DNA of 52,763 bases from Actinomycetes bacterium (lineage in GTDB: Bacteria; Actinomycetota; Acidimicrobiia; Acidimicrobiales; Palsa-688), in NCBI GenBank assembly GCA_021828475.1, contig JAJZIY010000017.1, forward strand, positions 1 through 52,763, written 5' to 3'. The translations under genes and the position numbers were made by a program. The notes beneath the pieces are model-generated. The model had not been told where the DNA came from and searched no databases. It saw only the letters and a program-made list of their open reading frames with translations. Positions 1 through 8,206 of this stretch are shown here, piece by piece. How positions within the stretch are numbered: the first letter of the stretch is position 1; each line of letters begins with the position of its first letter.

Positions 1-225
1 ATGCGAGAACACGGGGTGCGCTGCTCGGTCGTATGCCCCGGTGGGGTTGCAACCAACTTCGCCATGGACCACGACCGGGGACGCACGCCCGAGTCAGTGG
101 CCGGGGCAGGCATGATGACGGCCGAGGACATCGCGGACGTCGTCGAGTTCGTGCTCGGCCGACCTCGCCACATGAGGCTCATGACGGCGGCACTGCGTCC
201 GATGACCGAGGCGTCCTGGGGCTGA
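1..225 (+). CDS. Short-chain dehydrogenase/reductase, C-terminal part (5' end outside window)
   Basis: The 74 readable residues match the last third of an SDR-family NAD(P)-dependent oxidoreductase. The motif VVCPGGVATNF corresponds to the conserved post-catalytic PG loop that follows strand 6. It is followed by the helix typical of the family, MTAEDIADVVEFVLGRP. The Rossmann nucleotide-binding half and the YxxxK active site would lie before the window, so the ATG at position 1 is probably an internal methionine. The substrate cannot be told from this piece. The gene converges on the acyl-ACP desaturase, leaving 128 bp between them in which I saw no strong terminator. Confidence 0.75.
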   Translation: MREHGVRCSVVCPGGVATNFAMDHDRGRTPESVAGAGMMTAEDIADVVEFVLGRPRHMRLMTAALRPMTEASWG

Positions 226-353
226 CCCGTCGGCCGGGCGGAGGCTCTCGGCCTGGGGCGCCTGGCTCCAAGGGCGTGGCGCCGGCTGCAACGGAGCGGC
301 GGGCTGGGCGCGACAGGCGCCCGGGCTCTCCGGGCCGAGAGGTCTCGGGGGAT

Positions 354-1307
354 CTACGAGGTGGCGCCGGGCGTGGCACCGGCGCCGGCTTGCTCGCCGG
401 CAGCGGGGGAGCAGTCGGGCGTGCCCTGGGACGCCATGCGGGCCGCGACCCGCTCCAAGCGGGCCAACCACTTGAGCAGCCGGTCGCGGGCTCTCTCCCC
501 GTCGGCGTCGAGTCCCTCGACGGCGTCCAGGCGCCAGTGGCCGGTGACCACGGGTGCCAGCACCTGCTCGTAGTGCACCCTGAAGTTGTAGATCCCTGCA
601 CTGGCGATGGCGGCAGCGTGGCCCGGGAACCCGTCGATCTCCGACCCGGGCATCTCGAACGCCCTGACCTGGCGGTCGATCGCCTCCATGGTGCGGGACG
701 GGTCGGCGCCGAGGGCGGCGGTCGTCATGTCGCGGTAGAAGAGGTAGTGGAGGTTTTCGTCGGCGGCGACCCGTTTGAGCATGGCGAAACCGTCGTTGTC
801 GAGCAGCCGGCCCGTGTTCCAGTGCGAGACGCGGGTGGCGAGCTCTTGGAACGTCAGGTAGACGAGGCCGTCGATTGCCGTCCCGGCCCGCGAACCGGGC
901 CGGAACCCGTGCGAGACCTGACGCATGCGGGCGCGCTCGAGTGCGACCATGTCGACCTTGCGGGTGACGCACAGCCAGTCCCGCATGACTATGGCGTGGC
1001 GCTGCTCCTCCGCCGTCCACCGCCGGCTCCACTCGCCCCAGGCCGAGCCCTCGCCGAAGACGTTGCTGATGGTGTGGAAGTAGTGGGGGAGGTTGTCCTC
1101 GGTCAGCAGGTTGATGTAGAGGGCCGACGAAACGCCGGCTGCCAGCGGGGTCGCTCCGGCGTCGAACACCTCGCCCGGCTTGTACCTGCGACCCAGCTCC
1201 CAGGGCACCAGCTCATGGGGGAACCACTCCTTGGACATCGAAAGATGCCTGTCGAGGAGCTCTTGGACGCGCTCGTCGAGCACCTCCCTGAGGGCGACTT
1301 CTCCCAT
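354..1307 (-). CDS. Acyl-ACP desaturase (ferritin-like di-iron, DesA family)
   Basis: This soluble di-iron enzyme introduces a double bond into acyl chains carried by acyl carrier protein. The 317-residue length is normal for the actinobacterial DesA1/DesA2 branch. All six expected iron ligands can be placed: E70 in LLTEDNLPHY, E101 and H104 in AEEQRH, E155 in TFQEL, and E184 and H187 in ADENLHY. This is the E...ExxH...E...ExxH pattern of plant and mycobacterial enzymes. The last 25 or so residues are Ala/Gly/Pro-rich and probably disordered. The ATG at 1307 has no clear Shine-Dalgarno. A TAACGT hexamer on the same strand (1400-1395) is a possible -10 element. The gene is monocistronic in appearance. 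Regiospecificity cannot be read from sequence. Confidence 0.93.
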   Translation of the reverse strand: MGEVALREVLDERVQELLDRHLSMSKEWFPHELVPWELGRRYKPGEVFDAGATPLAAGVSSALYINLLTEDNLPHYFHTISNVFGEGSAWGEWSRRWTAEEQRHAIVMRDWLCVTRKVDMVALERARMRQVSHGFRPGSRAGTAIDGLVYLTFQELATRVSHWNTGRLLDNDGFAMLKRVAADENLHYLFYRDMTTAALGADPSRTMEAIDRQVRAFEMPGSEIDGFPGHAAAIASAGIYNFRVHYEQVLAPVVTGHWRLDAVEGLDADGERARDRLLKWLARLERVAARMASQGTPDCSPAAGEQAGAGATPGATS

Positions 1308-1653
1308 TGCTACGGGGAAACCTGCAGGCGGACGCAGCGCTCACGACAGCCCACGCCAGCCAGGGTCGGGGTCAGAGCTGCACCATTGTGGAGCACGTTA
1401 CCACGGCCGGCACGGTACGGGCCGTCATGCCCGCTCGTTCGCAGGGGCGCCGTCATCCCCGTCCACCTCGACCAGCCCGGGAGCGAGGGCGCCGGAGCCT
1501 CAGTGAGCCGCCGTGACGGGGAAGTGTGCCGTCCCCGGCCAGGGACAGCCGCACGGGCGGTCGGTCGGGCCGGTCGTCCTGGGCGTCGATGCGAACGCCG
1601 GACGGGATCGGCCGGACGGCCAGGATGTCAGGGTCGCGCTGCCCCGACCTGGT
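1308..1653. other. Intergenic stretch with no gene seen
   Basis: About 345 bp separate the start of the acyl-ACP desaturase from the end of the SMI1/KNR4 gene. Open frames here are extensions or shadows and lack ribosome binding sites. The only recognisable element is a candidate -10 hexamer TAACGT on the minus strand at 1400-1395, which could serve the desaturase. Confidence 0.4.
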
Positions 1654-2223
1654 TCAGGGCGGGCCCTCGTCGGTGAGGAACTGGCCCCAGAACGGCAGGC
1701 TTGCCGGCCGGGTGGTGCCCGACGCCTCCGAGCGGCGGGCCAAGCCGAACTCGCGGGCGAAATAGTCAGCCAGGTCTGCTCCGTAGACGACGATGTCCGA
1801 CTGCATGACGGACAGGACGGGGTTGCCCCGCTTGGAGGGCTCGGTCGGAAGATAGCGGTGGGCCCAGACGGGGACCAGCGGCGGCGCGGCGGCGAGCGCC
1901 TCCTTGGCGCTGCTGAGAGCATCGTGCTCGGATGCGGGCCGGGCACCCCACGCCTCGAGCCACAAGCCGTGCCCGACGTCGAAGAGCAGGCCCTCGACGG
2001 GCCGGGCGACCAGCGGGCGTATGGCGTCCGGACCACCGTGCCAATCGGGGAACCGTCCACCGCTCGGTACGCCCAGCTCGAGCAACTCGGCGAAGTCGGG
2101 AGGGACGGTGAGCCCGAGTGCCGACTCGATCCGGTGACGCTCGTTCGCCGAGAGGCCGGGCCCGACTTCGTGACCGGCGGCTCGCACTGCCTCCAAGACG
2201 TGTACGAGAGGGTTGACGGCCAT
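1654..2223 (-). CDS. SMI1/KNR4 (SUKH) family protein, likely immunity protein
   Basis: This 189-residue protein fits the SUKH/SMI1-KNR4 fold. It has an N-terminal LSANERHRIESALGLTVPPD segment typical of the family helix, then GRFPDW, and then a C-terminal block with GNPVLSVMQSDIVVYG and DLADYF. Members of this superfamily are common immunity proteins of bacterial polymorphic toxins and bind the toxin domain directly. The ATG at 2223 overlaps the TGA of the upstream RNase gene by one base (TGATG), so the two are translationally coupled on one transcript. The order is toxin first, immunity second. The inference is that it neutralises the RNase encoded just upstream. SMI1/KNR4 proteins with other roles exist, so the immunity role rests mainly on this pairing. 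Confidence 0.8.
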   Translation of the reverse strand: MAVNPLVHVLEAVRAAGHEVGPGLSANERHRIESALGLTVPPDFAELLELGVPSGGRFPDWHGGPDAIRPLVARPVEGLLFDVGHGLWLEAWGARPASEHDALSSAKEALAAAPPLVPVWAHRYLPTEPSKRGNPVLSVMQSDIVVYGADLADYFAREFGLARRSEASGTTRPASLPFWGQFLTDEGPP

Positions 2224-2861
2224 CAGGTACGGATCTCCACGAAGTCGGCGTAGTGGTTGTTGGTGTAGTACGCCTTGGCGTTGGCTCCCACGACTACCCG
2301 CTCCACACCCCGGGCGCCCGCAGCGTACTCGGCCACGTCCCACTCCGTGTATGTCGTAGCGCCGGGTAGTTGCCCGTCGGCGTTCGCGAAGGTGCGGCCG
2401 CCGCAGTACGTCTTCCCCTTGAACTTCTCGTAGCCGAGCGTCCCAGCGCTGGCCCCCGCCACCGCTGTGAACGTGTATTTGCCGATGGTGGTGCCAGCAG
2501 CGATGGCCTGGTTGTTCATGCCTTTGTCGACTACGAACCGGGCTTGGGACTTGGCCTTGGGTGTAGGTGCGAACGGGGCCTGCTTGCTCCCCTCCGTGTA
2601 CTGCTTGCGGTCCACCCGTAGCTTGGTGCCGAGCAGGAGGCCGACGGCCCGGTTGCCGATGGCCCTCTGCAGCCCCAGCAGGCCGTTGGCCTGCGTGGGC
2701 GGGGCGCTTGCCCTGGTGCCGCCAGGAGTGGTCCTTGCCGTGACAGCGGCTTTGCCAACCCTGTCCATCATGGGGACTGATGGTAGTACCCGTTCGTGTA
2801 GCGCAGCCATGGTCGCGGCCATCGGGAGGTGACCACCCGACCCGGAGGCAGGCCGCAGCAT
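2223..2861 (-). CDS. RNase Sa/T1-type ribonuclease toxin with LQRxxGN N-terminal motif
   Basis: This is a two-part protein of up to 212 residues. The N-terminal half is low in structure and carries LLGLQRAIGNRAVGLLL (residues 61-77). That matches the LQRxxGNrAVxxLL signature found near the N-terminus of many proteins linked to extracellular contractile injection systems. The C-terminal ~70 residues match microbial guanyl-specific ribonucleases of the RNase Sa/barnase superfamily. FANADGQLP lines up with the guanine-binding loop, and E173 (YTEWDV), R184, R188 (ARGVER) and H203 (NNHYADF) fall at the spacing of RNase Sa E54, R65, R69 and H85. The whole catalytic set therefore appears intact. The usual barstar partner is absent and a SMI1/KNR4 gene follows instead. 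The start is uncertain: ATGs at 2861, 2822 and 2810 all lack good ribosome binding sites. No signal peptide is evident. Confidence 0.85.
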   Translation of the reverse strand: MLRPASGSGGHLPMAATMAALHERVLPSVPMMDRVGKAAVTARTTPGGTRASAPPTQANGLLGLQRAIGNRAVGLLLGTKLRVDRKQYTEGSKQAPFAPTPKAKSQARFVVDKGMNNQAIAAGTTIGKYTFTAVAGASAGTLGYEKFKGKTYCGGRTFANADGQLPGATTYTEWDVAEYAAGARGVERVVVGANAKAYYTNNHYADFVEIRT

Positions 2862-2941
2862 CTGCGACGTGACCGCTCAGAGCGCAAAACGGTCGGCAAA
2901 GCACCCTGTCCAGCCCCGACCTTCGGCTCGCGCGCCAGAGG

Positions 2942-2957
2942 CCCTATGGCCTTAGGG
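2942..2957. promoter_or_regulatory. Inverted repeat CCCTA-N6-TAGGG upstream of toxin operon
   Basis: Five-base perfect arms separated by TGGCCT, about 80 bp upstream of the longest possible toxin start. It could be an operator or a weak hairpin. No regulator gene lies next to it. Confidence 0.3.
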
Positions 2958-3308
2958 AAGGCGAAGATCGGCGTGGCAAGCTGCCTTAGCTCGGCAGTAC
3001 GCAAGGGAGGTGGGCATGAAGCACCAAAGTGAGGCCGGTCAGGGCCGAGGCGCGCCGAACGGGCCCGCACGCCGTTGGGCCCTGGCGCCCCGGTCGTCGC
3101 TGTGCCGGCCCCGCCTGCCGGTGCGTCCCCGCGGTGGGCGGCCACGGCCGCTGGCTGGTCCGGCCTCCAGCCGAGAGCAGGGTGCCCGCAGGCCCTCGCG
3201 GACCGGATCGAGAGCCTCGTAGCCCCCTTCAGGGCTTTCTAGGCCTCCCGGACCGGCCCTCGTCCCGGCGGCACCGGTGCCGGTCCGGCGGCGGTCCACG
3301 GCCCGGCC

Positions 3309-3338
3309 CAGCCCCCAGCCCCCCAGCCCCCCAGCCCC
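3309..3338. repeat. CAGCCCC(C) short tandem repeat
   Basis: Four CAG-starting units at 3309, 3316, 3324 and 3332, giving a C-rich strand just before the 3' end of the MarR gene. This is a simple-sequence tract that may form secondary structure. No function is implied. Confidence 0.6.
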
Positions 3339-3362
3339 GGGCGTCGAATCACCTGAGCCCGG

Positions 3363-3866
3363 CTAGCTTCGAGGGGGCCGGTGCTCGGCTATGGCCCTCG
3401 TCAAGCCGTCGAGGAAGCCGGCGATGGCCCTGAGCTCGCCCTGTGAACACCGCTCGAGCAGTTCGCGTTCGTGCCCCGCCAAGGGCCCGAAGAACAGCCG
3501 GCCGAGCCGGCGGGCCTCGTCGGTGGCCTCGACCAGGACGCTCCTCCTGTCAACGGGGTTGGGCCGGCGCCGCACCAGCCCGGCCCGCTCGAGGCGGTCG
3601 AGGGCGATCGTCGTGCCCCCCGAACTGAGCGATGTCGACGCCGAGAGCTGGGAAGCGGTCAGCGGGCCCCGGCTGGAGATGACGTCAACACAGTGCAGAT
3701 CCGTCCGGTTGACGCCGAAGTGCTCCGCTGCCCGGCCGTCCAGCCCGTCGATCTCGGTCGTCAGCCTGCGCAGTGCCGCCCTGGCGGCCTCGACCAGTTC
3801 GGCCCTGGCCGGTTGGCCCTTGCCTGGTTCGGTCTTGCCTGGTTCGGTCTTGCGAACCCCTTCCAT
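3363..3866 (-). CDS. MarR family transcriptional regulator
   Basis: This 167-residue winged-helix regulator has the MarR fold. The DNA-recognition region is GPLTASQLSASTSLSSGGTT, followed by LDRLERAGLVRRRPNPVDRR, where the DRR wing motif is diagnostic. The C-terminal helices then form the dimer interface. ATG at 3866 is chosen because the family domain begins soon after it; an in-frame extension to 4076 would overlap the divergent MMPL gene. KTEPGKTEPGKG near the N-terminus is a short internal repeat. The gene is divergent from the MMPL transporter, with a perfect inverted repeat between the two. It most likely represses both itself and the transporter and is released by a ligand. The ligand is unknown. 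Confidence 0.9.
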   Translation of the reverse strand: MEGVRKTEPGKTEPGKGQPARAELVEAARAALRRLTTEIDGLDGRAAEHFGVNRTDLHCVDVISSRGPLTASQLSASTSLSSGGTTIALDRLERAGLVRRRPNPVDRRSVLVEATDEARRLGRLFFGPLAGHERELLERCSQGELRAIAGFLDGLTRAIAEHRPPRS

Positions 3867-3888
3867 CGCCTGTACCTTAATGAAGAAG

Positions 3889-3907
3889 TATCTTAGATTG
3901 CAAGATA
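3889..3907. promoter_or_regulatory. Candidate MarR operator TATCTT-N7-AAGATA
   Basis: A perfect 6-bp inverted repeat with a 7-bp spacer, AT-rich in a very GC-rich setting. It sits 22 bp before the MarR ATG and about 15 bp before the MMPL start region. MarR-type sites of the form ATCTT-N-AAGAT are well known. The placement would let one dimer block both divergent promoters. Confidence 0.7.
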
Positions 3908-3921
3908 GTGCAGGAGGAAGC

Positions 3922-6075
3922 GTGGGGAGTGAGCGGATGGCGCCGGACGTGTTCGTCCGCTGGACCAGGTGGGTGCTGGGGCACCGGCGGCTGGTGGTCC
4001 TGTGCTGGCTGGTACTGGCTGTTGCCGGTGGAGGCACCGCCGGTCTCACCACGAGCCGGCTGGGCAAGACGTTCACTCTGCCTGGAAGGCCGAGCTATGT
4101 CACCGATGCCCGCATCTTGTCCCTCTACCACTCGGGTGGCGCCGACCCTGTCATCCCCGTCGTAAGCGTGCCGGCGGGCGTGGACCTCGGCTCTCGGGCG
4201 AACAGGGCCCGGCTCGGGGCGCTCGAGAGAGCCGCCTCCGTCCATGGCCGTTACCGTGTCGTCGGCTTCACGGGTACGGGCGACCGGCGCTTCCTCGTGG
4301 CCGGCGGGCGCTCCACCTTCATGCTCGTGTTCACGCCGCCCGTGGGCTTCGGTTCCCCGGACCCGGCGCCGAGCATCACAGCGGCCACACGCGCCTCGCT
4401 GCCGGCGGGCTGGACGGTGCAGACGACCGGGTCAGGTGTCCTGCAGTCCGGCACCGGAGCCCGTGCCGGCCATGGCGTCCTGTACGAGGCGGTGCTCGGG
4501 GGGCTGGGCGCGCTCGTGGTCCTCGCTCTGGTGTTCGGCTCGCCTCTTGCCATCCTGCCTCTGGTGATGGCCGTCGTGGCCATCCCCACGACGTTCCTCT
4601 GCCTACTGGGCCTCACGGCTCTCACGGTCATGAACTTCGTCGTGCAGTTCCTCATCGCCCTTGTCGGCCTGGGTGTCGCAATCGACTACTCCCTGCTCGT
4701 CACCACCCGCTGGCGGGAGGAGGCGACCCGGCGCAGCGGGGACGACGCCGTTGTCGCCGCCATGGCCACGGCCGGCCGGGCGGTGGCCTTCTCCGGGACG
4801 ACGGTCGCCATCGGCATGATCGCCCTCGCCGTCCTGCCGGTGCCTTTCCTGCACTCGATGGGCTACGCCGGCTTCCTGATCCCCCTGGTCTCCGTGGCGG
4901 TGGCGCTGAGCCTCCTGCCTGTGTGCCTGGCCACGATCGGGCCCCGTCTCGACCGGTACCGCTTGCGGCGAGCCGACAGCCTCAGCCCCCCGTGGCGCGC
5001 CTGGGCGGTCCTGGTGACAAGGCACAAGGTGCTGGCCGCACTGGCGGGAGCACTGGTGCTCGGGGCGATAGTGGCCCCGGTGGCCGACCTTCGTGTCGGC
5101 CAACCCGTCTCCGGGTCGCTCACCACCTCCGGCACGGCTCGGGCCGCCCTCACGACCCTGGAGCGGGGCGGCGTTCCCAGCGGGGTGCTCAACCCGATGG
5201 AGGTCTTGACACAGCAGCACTACGCGAGCCGGGTCGCCACGACGCTCGGCCGCGTCCCCGGCGTGTACGCTGCCCTGGCGCCTTCGGGGCCTGCCGACAG
5301 GCGCGGCGGCACCGCCATAGTCACAGTCCTGCCTGCCGCCGAGACAGGGGCCGCCGGTGGCCAGGCGACCATCGGCCGTGTGGAGAAGGCTGCATCGGGC
5401 ATGCGGGGGGTGCTCGGCGTCGGCGGCACCGGCCCCGAGACAGTGGACCTCGACCACGCCATATACGACGGGTTCCCCTTGGTGCTGGCGCTTGTCAGCC
5501 TGCTCACCTTCGTCGTGCTCGTGCGCGCTTTCCGCAGCCTCCTGCTCGCCGCCAAGGCCGTGGTCCTCAACCTCGCCAGCCTCGCCGCTGCATACGGCGT
5601 GCTGGTCTACGTGTGGCAGCAGGGCCACGGCAGCCGGGCGGTGTTCGGCCTGCCCGCAGCGGGCGCCATCCCCAGTTGGATCCCGATCGTCGTGTTCGCC
5701 TTCCTGTTCGGCTTGGCGATCGACTACGAGGTCTTCATCCTGGCCCGGATGAGGGAGGCCTACGACGCGTCCGGCGATACTTCGGCGGCGGTCGTCGAAG
5801 GTCTCTCCCGCACGGGCCGCCTGGTGACGAGCGCCGCGCTCATATTGACCCTTGCGTTCCTCTCGATGTCCACGGCCCCCCTCAGCTTCCTCAAGATCCT
5901 GGCCACAGGCCTGGCGGCGGGCATCCTGGTCGACGCTTTCGTGGTGCGCAGCCTGCTCGTGCCCGCCCTCGTTGCTCTCTTCGGCCGCTGGAACTGGGCC
6001 CTGCCGACACCCGTTGCACGCGTGCTGTGGCTGCGCGACGTGCCGGCAGCGCCCGAGCCTTCGGCGGCCGACTGA
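3922..6075 (+). CDS. MMPL/RND family membrane transporter
   Basis: This inner-membrane RND-superfamily protein of about 717 residues follows the MmpL plan. There is an N-terminal TM, a large extracytoplasmic loop, a bundle of TMs carrying GVAIDYSLLVTTRWREE, then a second loop and a second bundle carrying GLAIDYEVFILARMREAY. The paired AIDY motifs hold the Asp-Tyr proton-relay residues of this family. These proteins export lipids or drugs using the proton gradient. Two starts are possible. GTG at 3922 has a perfect AGGAGG four bases upstream; ATG at 3937, in frame, has GGGAG seven bases upstream. The gene is divergent from MarR and converges on a response regulator across a hairpin at 6133-6154. 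Cargo is unknown. Confidence 0.92.
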   Translation: MGSERMAPDVFVRWTRWVLGHRRLVVLCWLVLAVAGGGTAGLTTSRLGKTFTLPGRPSYVTDARILSLYHSGGADPVIPVVSVPAGVDLGSRANRARLGALERAASVHGRYRVVGFTGTGDRRFLVAGGRSTFMLVFTPPVGFGSPDPAPSITAATRASLPAGWTVQTTGSGVLQSGTGARAGHGVLYEAVLGGLGALVVLALVFGSPLAILPLVMAVVAIPTTFLCLLGLTALTVMNFVVQFLIALVGLGVAIDYSLLVTTRWREEATRRSGDDAVVAAMATAGRAVAFSGTTVAIGMIALAVLPVPFLHSMGYAGFLIPLVSVAVALSLLPVCLATIGPRLDRYRLRRADSLSPPWRAWAVLVTRHKVLAALAGALVLGAIVAPVADLRVGQPVSGSLTTSGTARAALTTLERGGVPSGVLNPMEVLTQQHYASRVATTLGRVPGVYAALAPSGPADRRGGTAIVTVLPAAETGAAGGQATIGRVEKAASGMRGVLGVGGTGPETVDLDHAIYDGFPLVLALVSLLTFVVLVRAFRSLLLAAKAVVLNLASLAAAYGVLVYVWQQGHGSRAVFGLPAAGAIPSWIPIVVFAFLFGLAIDYEVFILARMREAYDASGDTSAAVVEGLSRTGRLVTSAALILTLAFLSMSTAPLSFLKILATGLAAGILVDAFVVRSLLVPALVALFGRWNWALPTPVARVLWLRDVPAAPEPSAAD

Positions 6076-6132
6076 CGCCGGGCGACGGGCTCCACCGGGT
6101 CGAGGGGACGACGTTGGGGGAGCCGGGACGTG

Positions 6133-6154
6133 CCAGCCCGCCCGGGTGGGCTGG
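6133..6154. terminator. Bidirectional hairpin between convergent genes
   Basis: A 22-nt near-perfect palindrome, CCAGCCC-GCCCGGGT-GGGCTGG, lies in the 91-bp gap between the MMPL gene and the response-regulator gene. It can fold on either transcript. There is no T tract, as is usual for such high-GC hosts. Confidence 0.6.
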
Positions 6155-6166
6155 AGCAGTGGCCTG

Positions 6167-6832
6167 TCAGCCCTCCAGGTACCTGAGCACGGCCAGGACC
6201 CGGCGGTGGTCCGTGGGCGTGGCGGGCAGGTTGAGCTTGGCGAAGATGTTGGCCACGTGCTTCTCCACCGCTCCCTCCGATACCACCAGGCCGGTGGCGA
6301 TAGCCGAGTTCGTCCGGCCCTCCGCCATCAGGGCGAGCACCTCGCGCTCGCGGGCACTGAGGGCCGCCAGCGTGTCCGTGCGGCGGGAGGCGCCCATGAG
6401 CTGGGTGACGACCTCGGGGTCCAGGGCGGTGCCACCCGATGCGACCCGGACCAGCGCCTCCACGAAATCGGCGACGTCGGCCACCCTGTCCTTCAGCAGG
6501 TAGCCGATCCGTGCGGCGCCGCCGGCGAGCAGCTCCGCTGCGTACCGGGTCTCTATGTACTGGGAGAAGACGAGTATCCCAACTTCGGGGTAGCGGTGCC
6601 GGACGGCGAGGGCCGCCCGCAGCCCGTCGTCGGTGAACGTCGGCGGCATGCGGATGTCGACAACGGCCACGTCCGGAAGGTCGGCGGCTACCGCCTGCTC
6701 CAGGCTGGGCGCATCGCTCACGGCCCGGGTGACGACGAAGCCGCGGTCCGCCAGCAGCTGGACCAGGCCGTCGCGGAGGATGGCCGAGTCCTCCGCTATC
6801 ACGACCCTGAGCGTGTCGGTGCCGCTGTTCAT
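6167..6832 (-). CDS. NarL/LuxR-type response regulator
   Basis: A 221-residue two-domain regulator. The receiver domain (about residues 8-125) has the acidic pair E14/D15 and phospho-acceptor D59 in VVDIRMPP, and ends with the conserved LLKD lysine. The C-terminal LuxR HTH begins at LSAREREVLALMAEGRTNSA and includes VSEGAVEKHVANIFAKL. Its ATG lies two bases after the kinase stop codon (TGAGATG), so the pair is cotranscribed and probably translationally coupled. With the upstream ABC transporter it forms a four-gene unit, like peptide-antibiotic resistance or daunorubicin-type modules that sense envelope damage. Its target is most likely its own operon, which is inferred. Confidence 0.95.
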   Translation of the reverse strand: MNSGTDTLRVVIAEDSAILRDGLVQLLADRGFVVTRAVSDAPSLEQAVAADLPDVAVVDIRMPPTFTDDGLRAALAVRHRYPEVGILVFSQYIETRYAAELLAGGAARIGYLLKDRVADVADFVEALVRVASGGTALDPEVVTQLMGASRRTDTLAALSAREREVLALMAEGRTNSAIATGLVVSEGAVEKHVANIFAKLNLPATPTDHRRVLAVLRYLEG

Positions 6833-6833
6833 C

Positions 6834-8180
6834 TCAGGAACGCCAGGGTAGGTCGACAGTGACGGCCGTCGGGCCGCCGGGCGGGCTGGCGACGCTCAGG
6901 TGCCCGTCCACGGTGGCCACCCGGTCGGCGAGCCCGGCCAGGCCGCTCGACGACGAGCCTGCCCGGTCGAGCGCTGCGCCGCCCTTGCCGTTGTCGCGGA
7001 CGACGATGCGCAGCCAGGGGCCGTGCTGTGCGCAGCTGAGCGAGGCTCGTGTGGCCCGGGCGTGCTGAGCGACGTTGGCCAGGAGCTCGGCGGCGCAGAA
7101 GTAGCTGATGGCCTCGATGGCGGCCGACGGCCTGGCCTGCACGGAGACCGTCACCTCCGTCGGCACCGCGCTGCGGGCGGCGAGGGTGGCGAGGGCGTTC
7201 TCCAGGCCTGTGTCCAGGGCAGGCGGGTGGATGCCGCGGGCCATGTCCCGCAGGTCGGTGATCGCCTCCTTGGCCCCGCGGTGGGCCTCGTCGACCAGGC
7301 GCCGGACGGCAGCCACATCCGCCGCAGCGCTCACCGGTGTGAGGTGGTCGAGCTTGTCCTTGGCCTGGCCGAGGCGCATCGCCAGCGCGACGAGCTGGGC
7401 CTGGGTGCCGTCGTGGAGGTTGCGCTCGATGCGCCGCAGGGTCTCGGTGGTTGCGTCCAGCGTTTTCGAACGTGACACCTCGAGGCTCCTGACCCGGGAG
7501 GATGCCGCATCAGGCCCGAGCAGCAGGCGCATCAGCCGTAGGTCGAGTTGCACGACCAGCCTCATCGTCCACGGTGCGATGAACAGCAGCACGACCCCGC
7601 CAAGGAAGACACCCACCCGGGTGAGGGCGCCGGGAGGGTGAGAGCCCGCCTCGGCCGGTACGAGCAGGCGGCTGAAGGCCCCGAACCGACCTGCAGCGGC
7701 GTGGCCCACGAATGGCGAGAGCACGCCCGAGAACGCCTCGACCCAGACGCTGAGGGCGAACCACACCCCGAAGACGGTGAGCGGGATCCTGCCCGCCAGG
7801 TAAGCGACGGCCCGCCATGCCGCCCGGTCGCCGAGCGACGAGCGCAGCCACCCGAGGGGCCCTGGCCTGGCCGGGGGTGCCTCCGGACCGGCCAGTTGCT
7901 CGCCCAGGAGCCGGCCGGCCAGCAACCGTTGCCAGCGGCCGAGGCCCCGGGCCGTGCGTAAGCCGCCTGCCAGTACGAACGTGCCGACGAAGACGACGCT
8001 CAGGCCCACCCCGAGGACGCCGACTGCGCCGAGCAGGAGCACCCCGGAAAGGGCGAGAGCGGAGCCGGCGAGGAAGAAGCCGAGCTCTGCCCAGCTGCGC
8101 ATGCGGAAGGGCTCCCTGCCGACGGCTCGGACCAGGCGCTTGGCCTCCGCCGCCCGGCTTCCCGGGACCTGGACCTGCAA
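6834..8180 (-). CDS. Sensor histidine kinase (NarL/DesK type, HisKA_3)
   Basis: The predicted 448-residue kinase has several N-terminal membrane segments. The HisKA_3 dimerisation/phosphoacceptor motif is ERNLHDGTQAQLVALAM. A HATPase domain follows, with N-box AAELLANVAQHA and G-boxes VRDNGKGG and GLAGLADRV. I place the start at TTG 8180, preceded by GGAGGG at 8190-8185. An ATG at 8102 is the other option, and the frame stays open further upstream without coding character. The stop is two bases before the regulator ATG. The sensor half is all membrane with no large external domain, which fits a kinase that reads membrane state or its partner ABC transporter. The signal is unknown. Confidence 0.9.
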   Translation of the reverse strand: MQVQVPGSRAAEAKRLVRAVGREPFRMRSWAELGFFLAGSALALSGVLLLGAVGVLGVGLSVVFVGTFVLAGGLRTARGLGRWQRLLAGRLLGEQLAGPEAPPARPGPLGWLRSSLGDRAAWRAVAYLAGRIPLTVFGVWFALSVWVEAFSGVLSPFVGHAAAGRFGAFSRLLVPAEAGSHPPGALTRVGVFLGGVVLLFIAPWTMRLVVQLDLRLMRLLLGPDAASSRVRSLEVSRSKTLDATTETLRRIERNLHDGTQAQLVALAMRLGQAKDKLDHLTPVSAAADVAAVRRLVDEAHRGAKEAITDLRDMARGIHPPALDTGLENALATLAARSAVPTEVTVSVQARPSAAIEAISYFCAAELLANVAQHARATRASLSCAQHGPWLRIVVRDNGKGGAALDRAGSSSSGLAGLADRVATVDGHLSVASPPGGPTAVTVDLPWRS

Positions 8181-8206
8181 CCAGCCCTCCGCTGCGCCGG
8201 CTCGCC

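Larger units (their letters stand above)
2862..3362. other. Intergenic region upstream of the toxin pair
   Basis: About 500 bp without a gene I can support. It holds an inverted repeat CCCTA-N6-TAGGG at 2942-2957, a weaker CTGCC-N7-GGCAG at 2981-2997, and a short CAGCCCC(C) tandem repeat near 3309-3338. An ATG at 3016 on the plus strand is preceded by GGGAGG, but the predicted product is an Arg/Pro/Gly-rich composition artefact. The promoter of the toxin-immunity operon should lie here; I could not pick a convincing -10. Confidence 0.4.

Noticed and set aside
33-1676. 547-codon open frame opposite the acyl-ACP desaturase
   Set aside because: It is antisense to a gene with a complete metal-ligand set; its composition is typical of a GC-rich shadow frame.
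1654-2223. Barstar inhibitor next to the RNase
   Set aside because: The sequence has SMI1/KNR4 features (GNPVLS, DLADYF) rather than the barstar fold pattern.
3010-3222. Small open frame with GGGAGG before ATG 3016
   Set aside because: The product is Arg/Pro/Gly-rich with no domain, signal or conserved feature and reads like out-of-frame GC-rich DNA.
3969-6503. 844-codon open frame overlapping the MMPL gene
   Set aside because: The MMPL frame has clear TM and AIDY motifs; the other frame has no family features.
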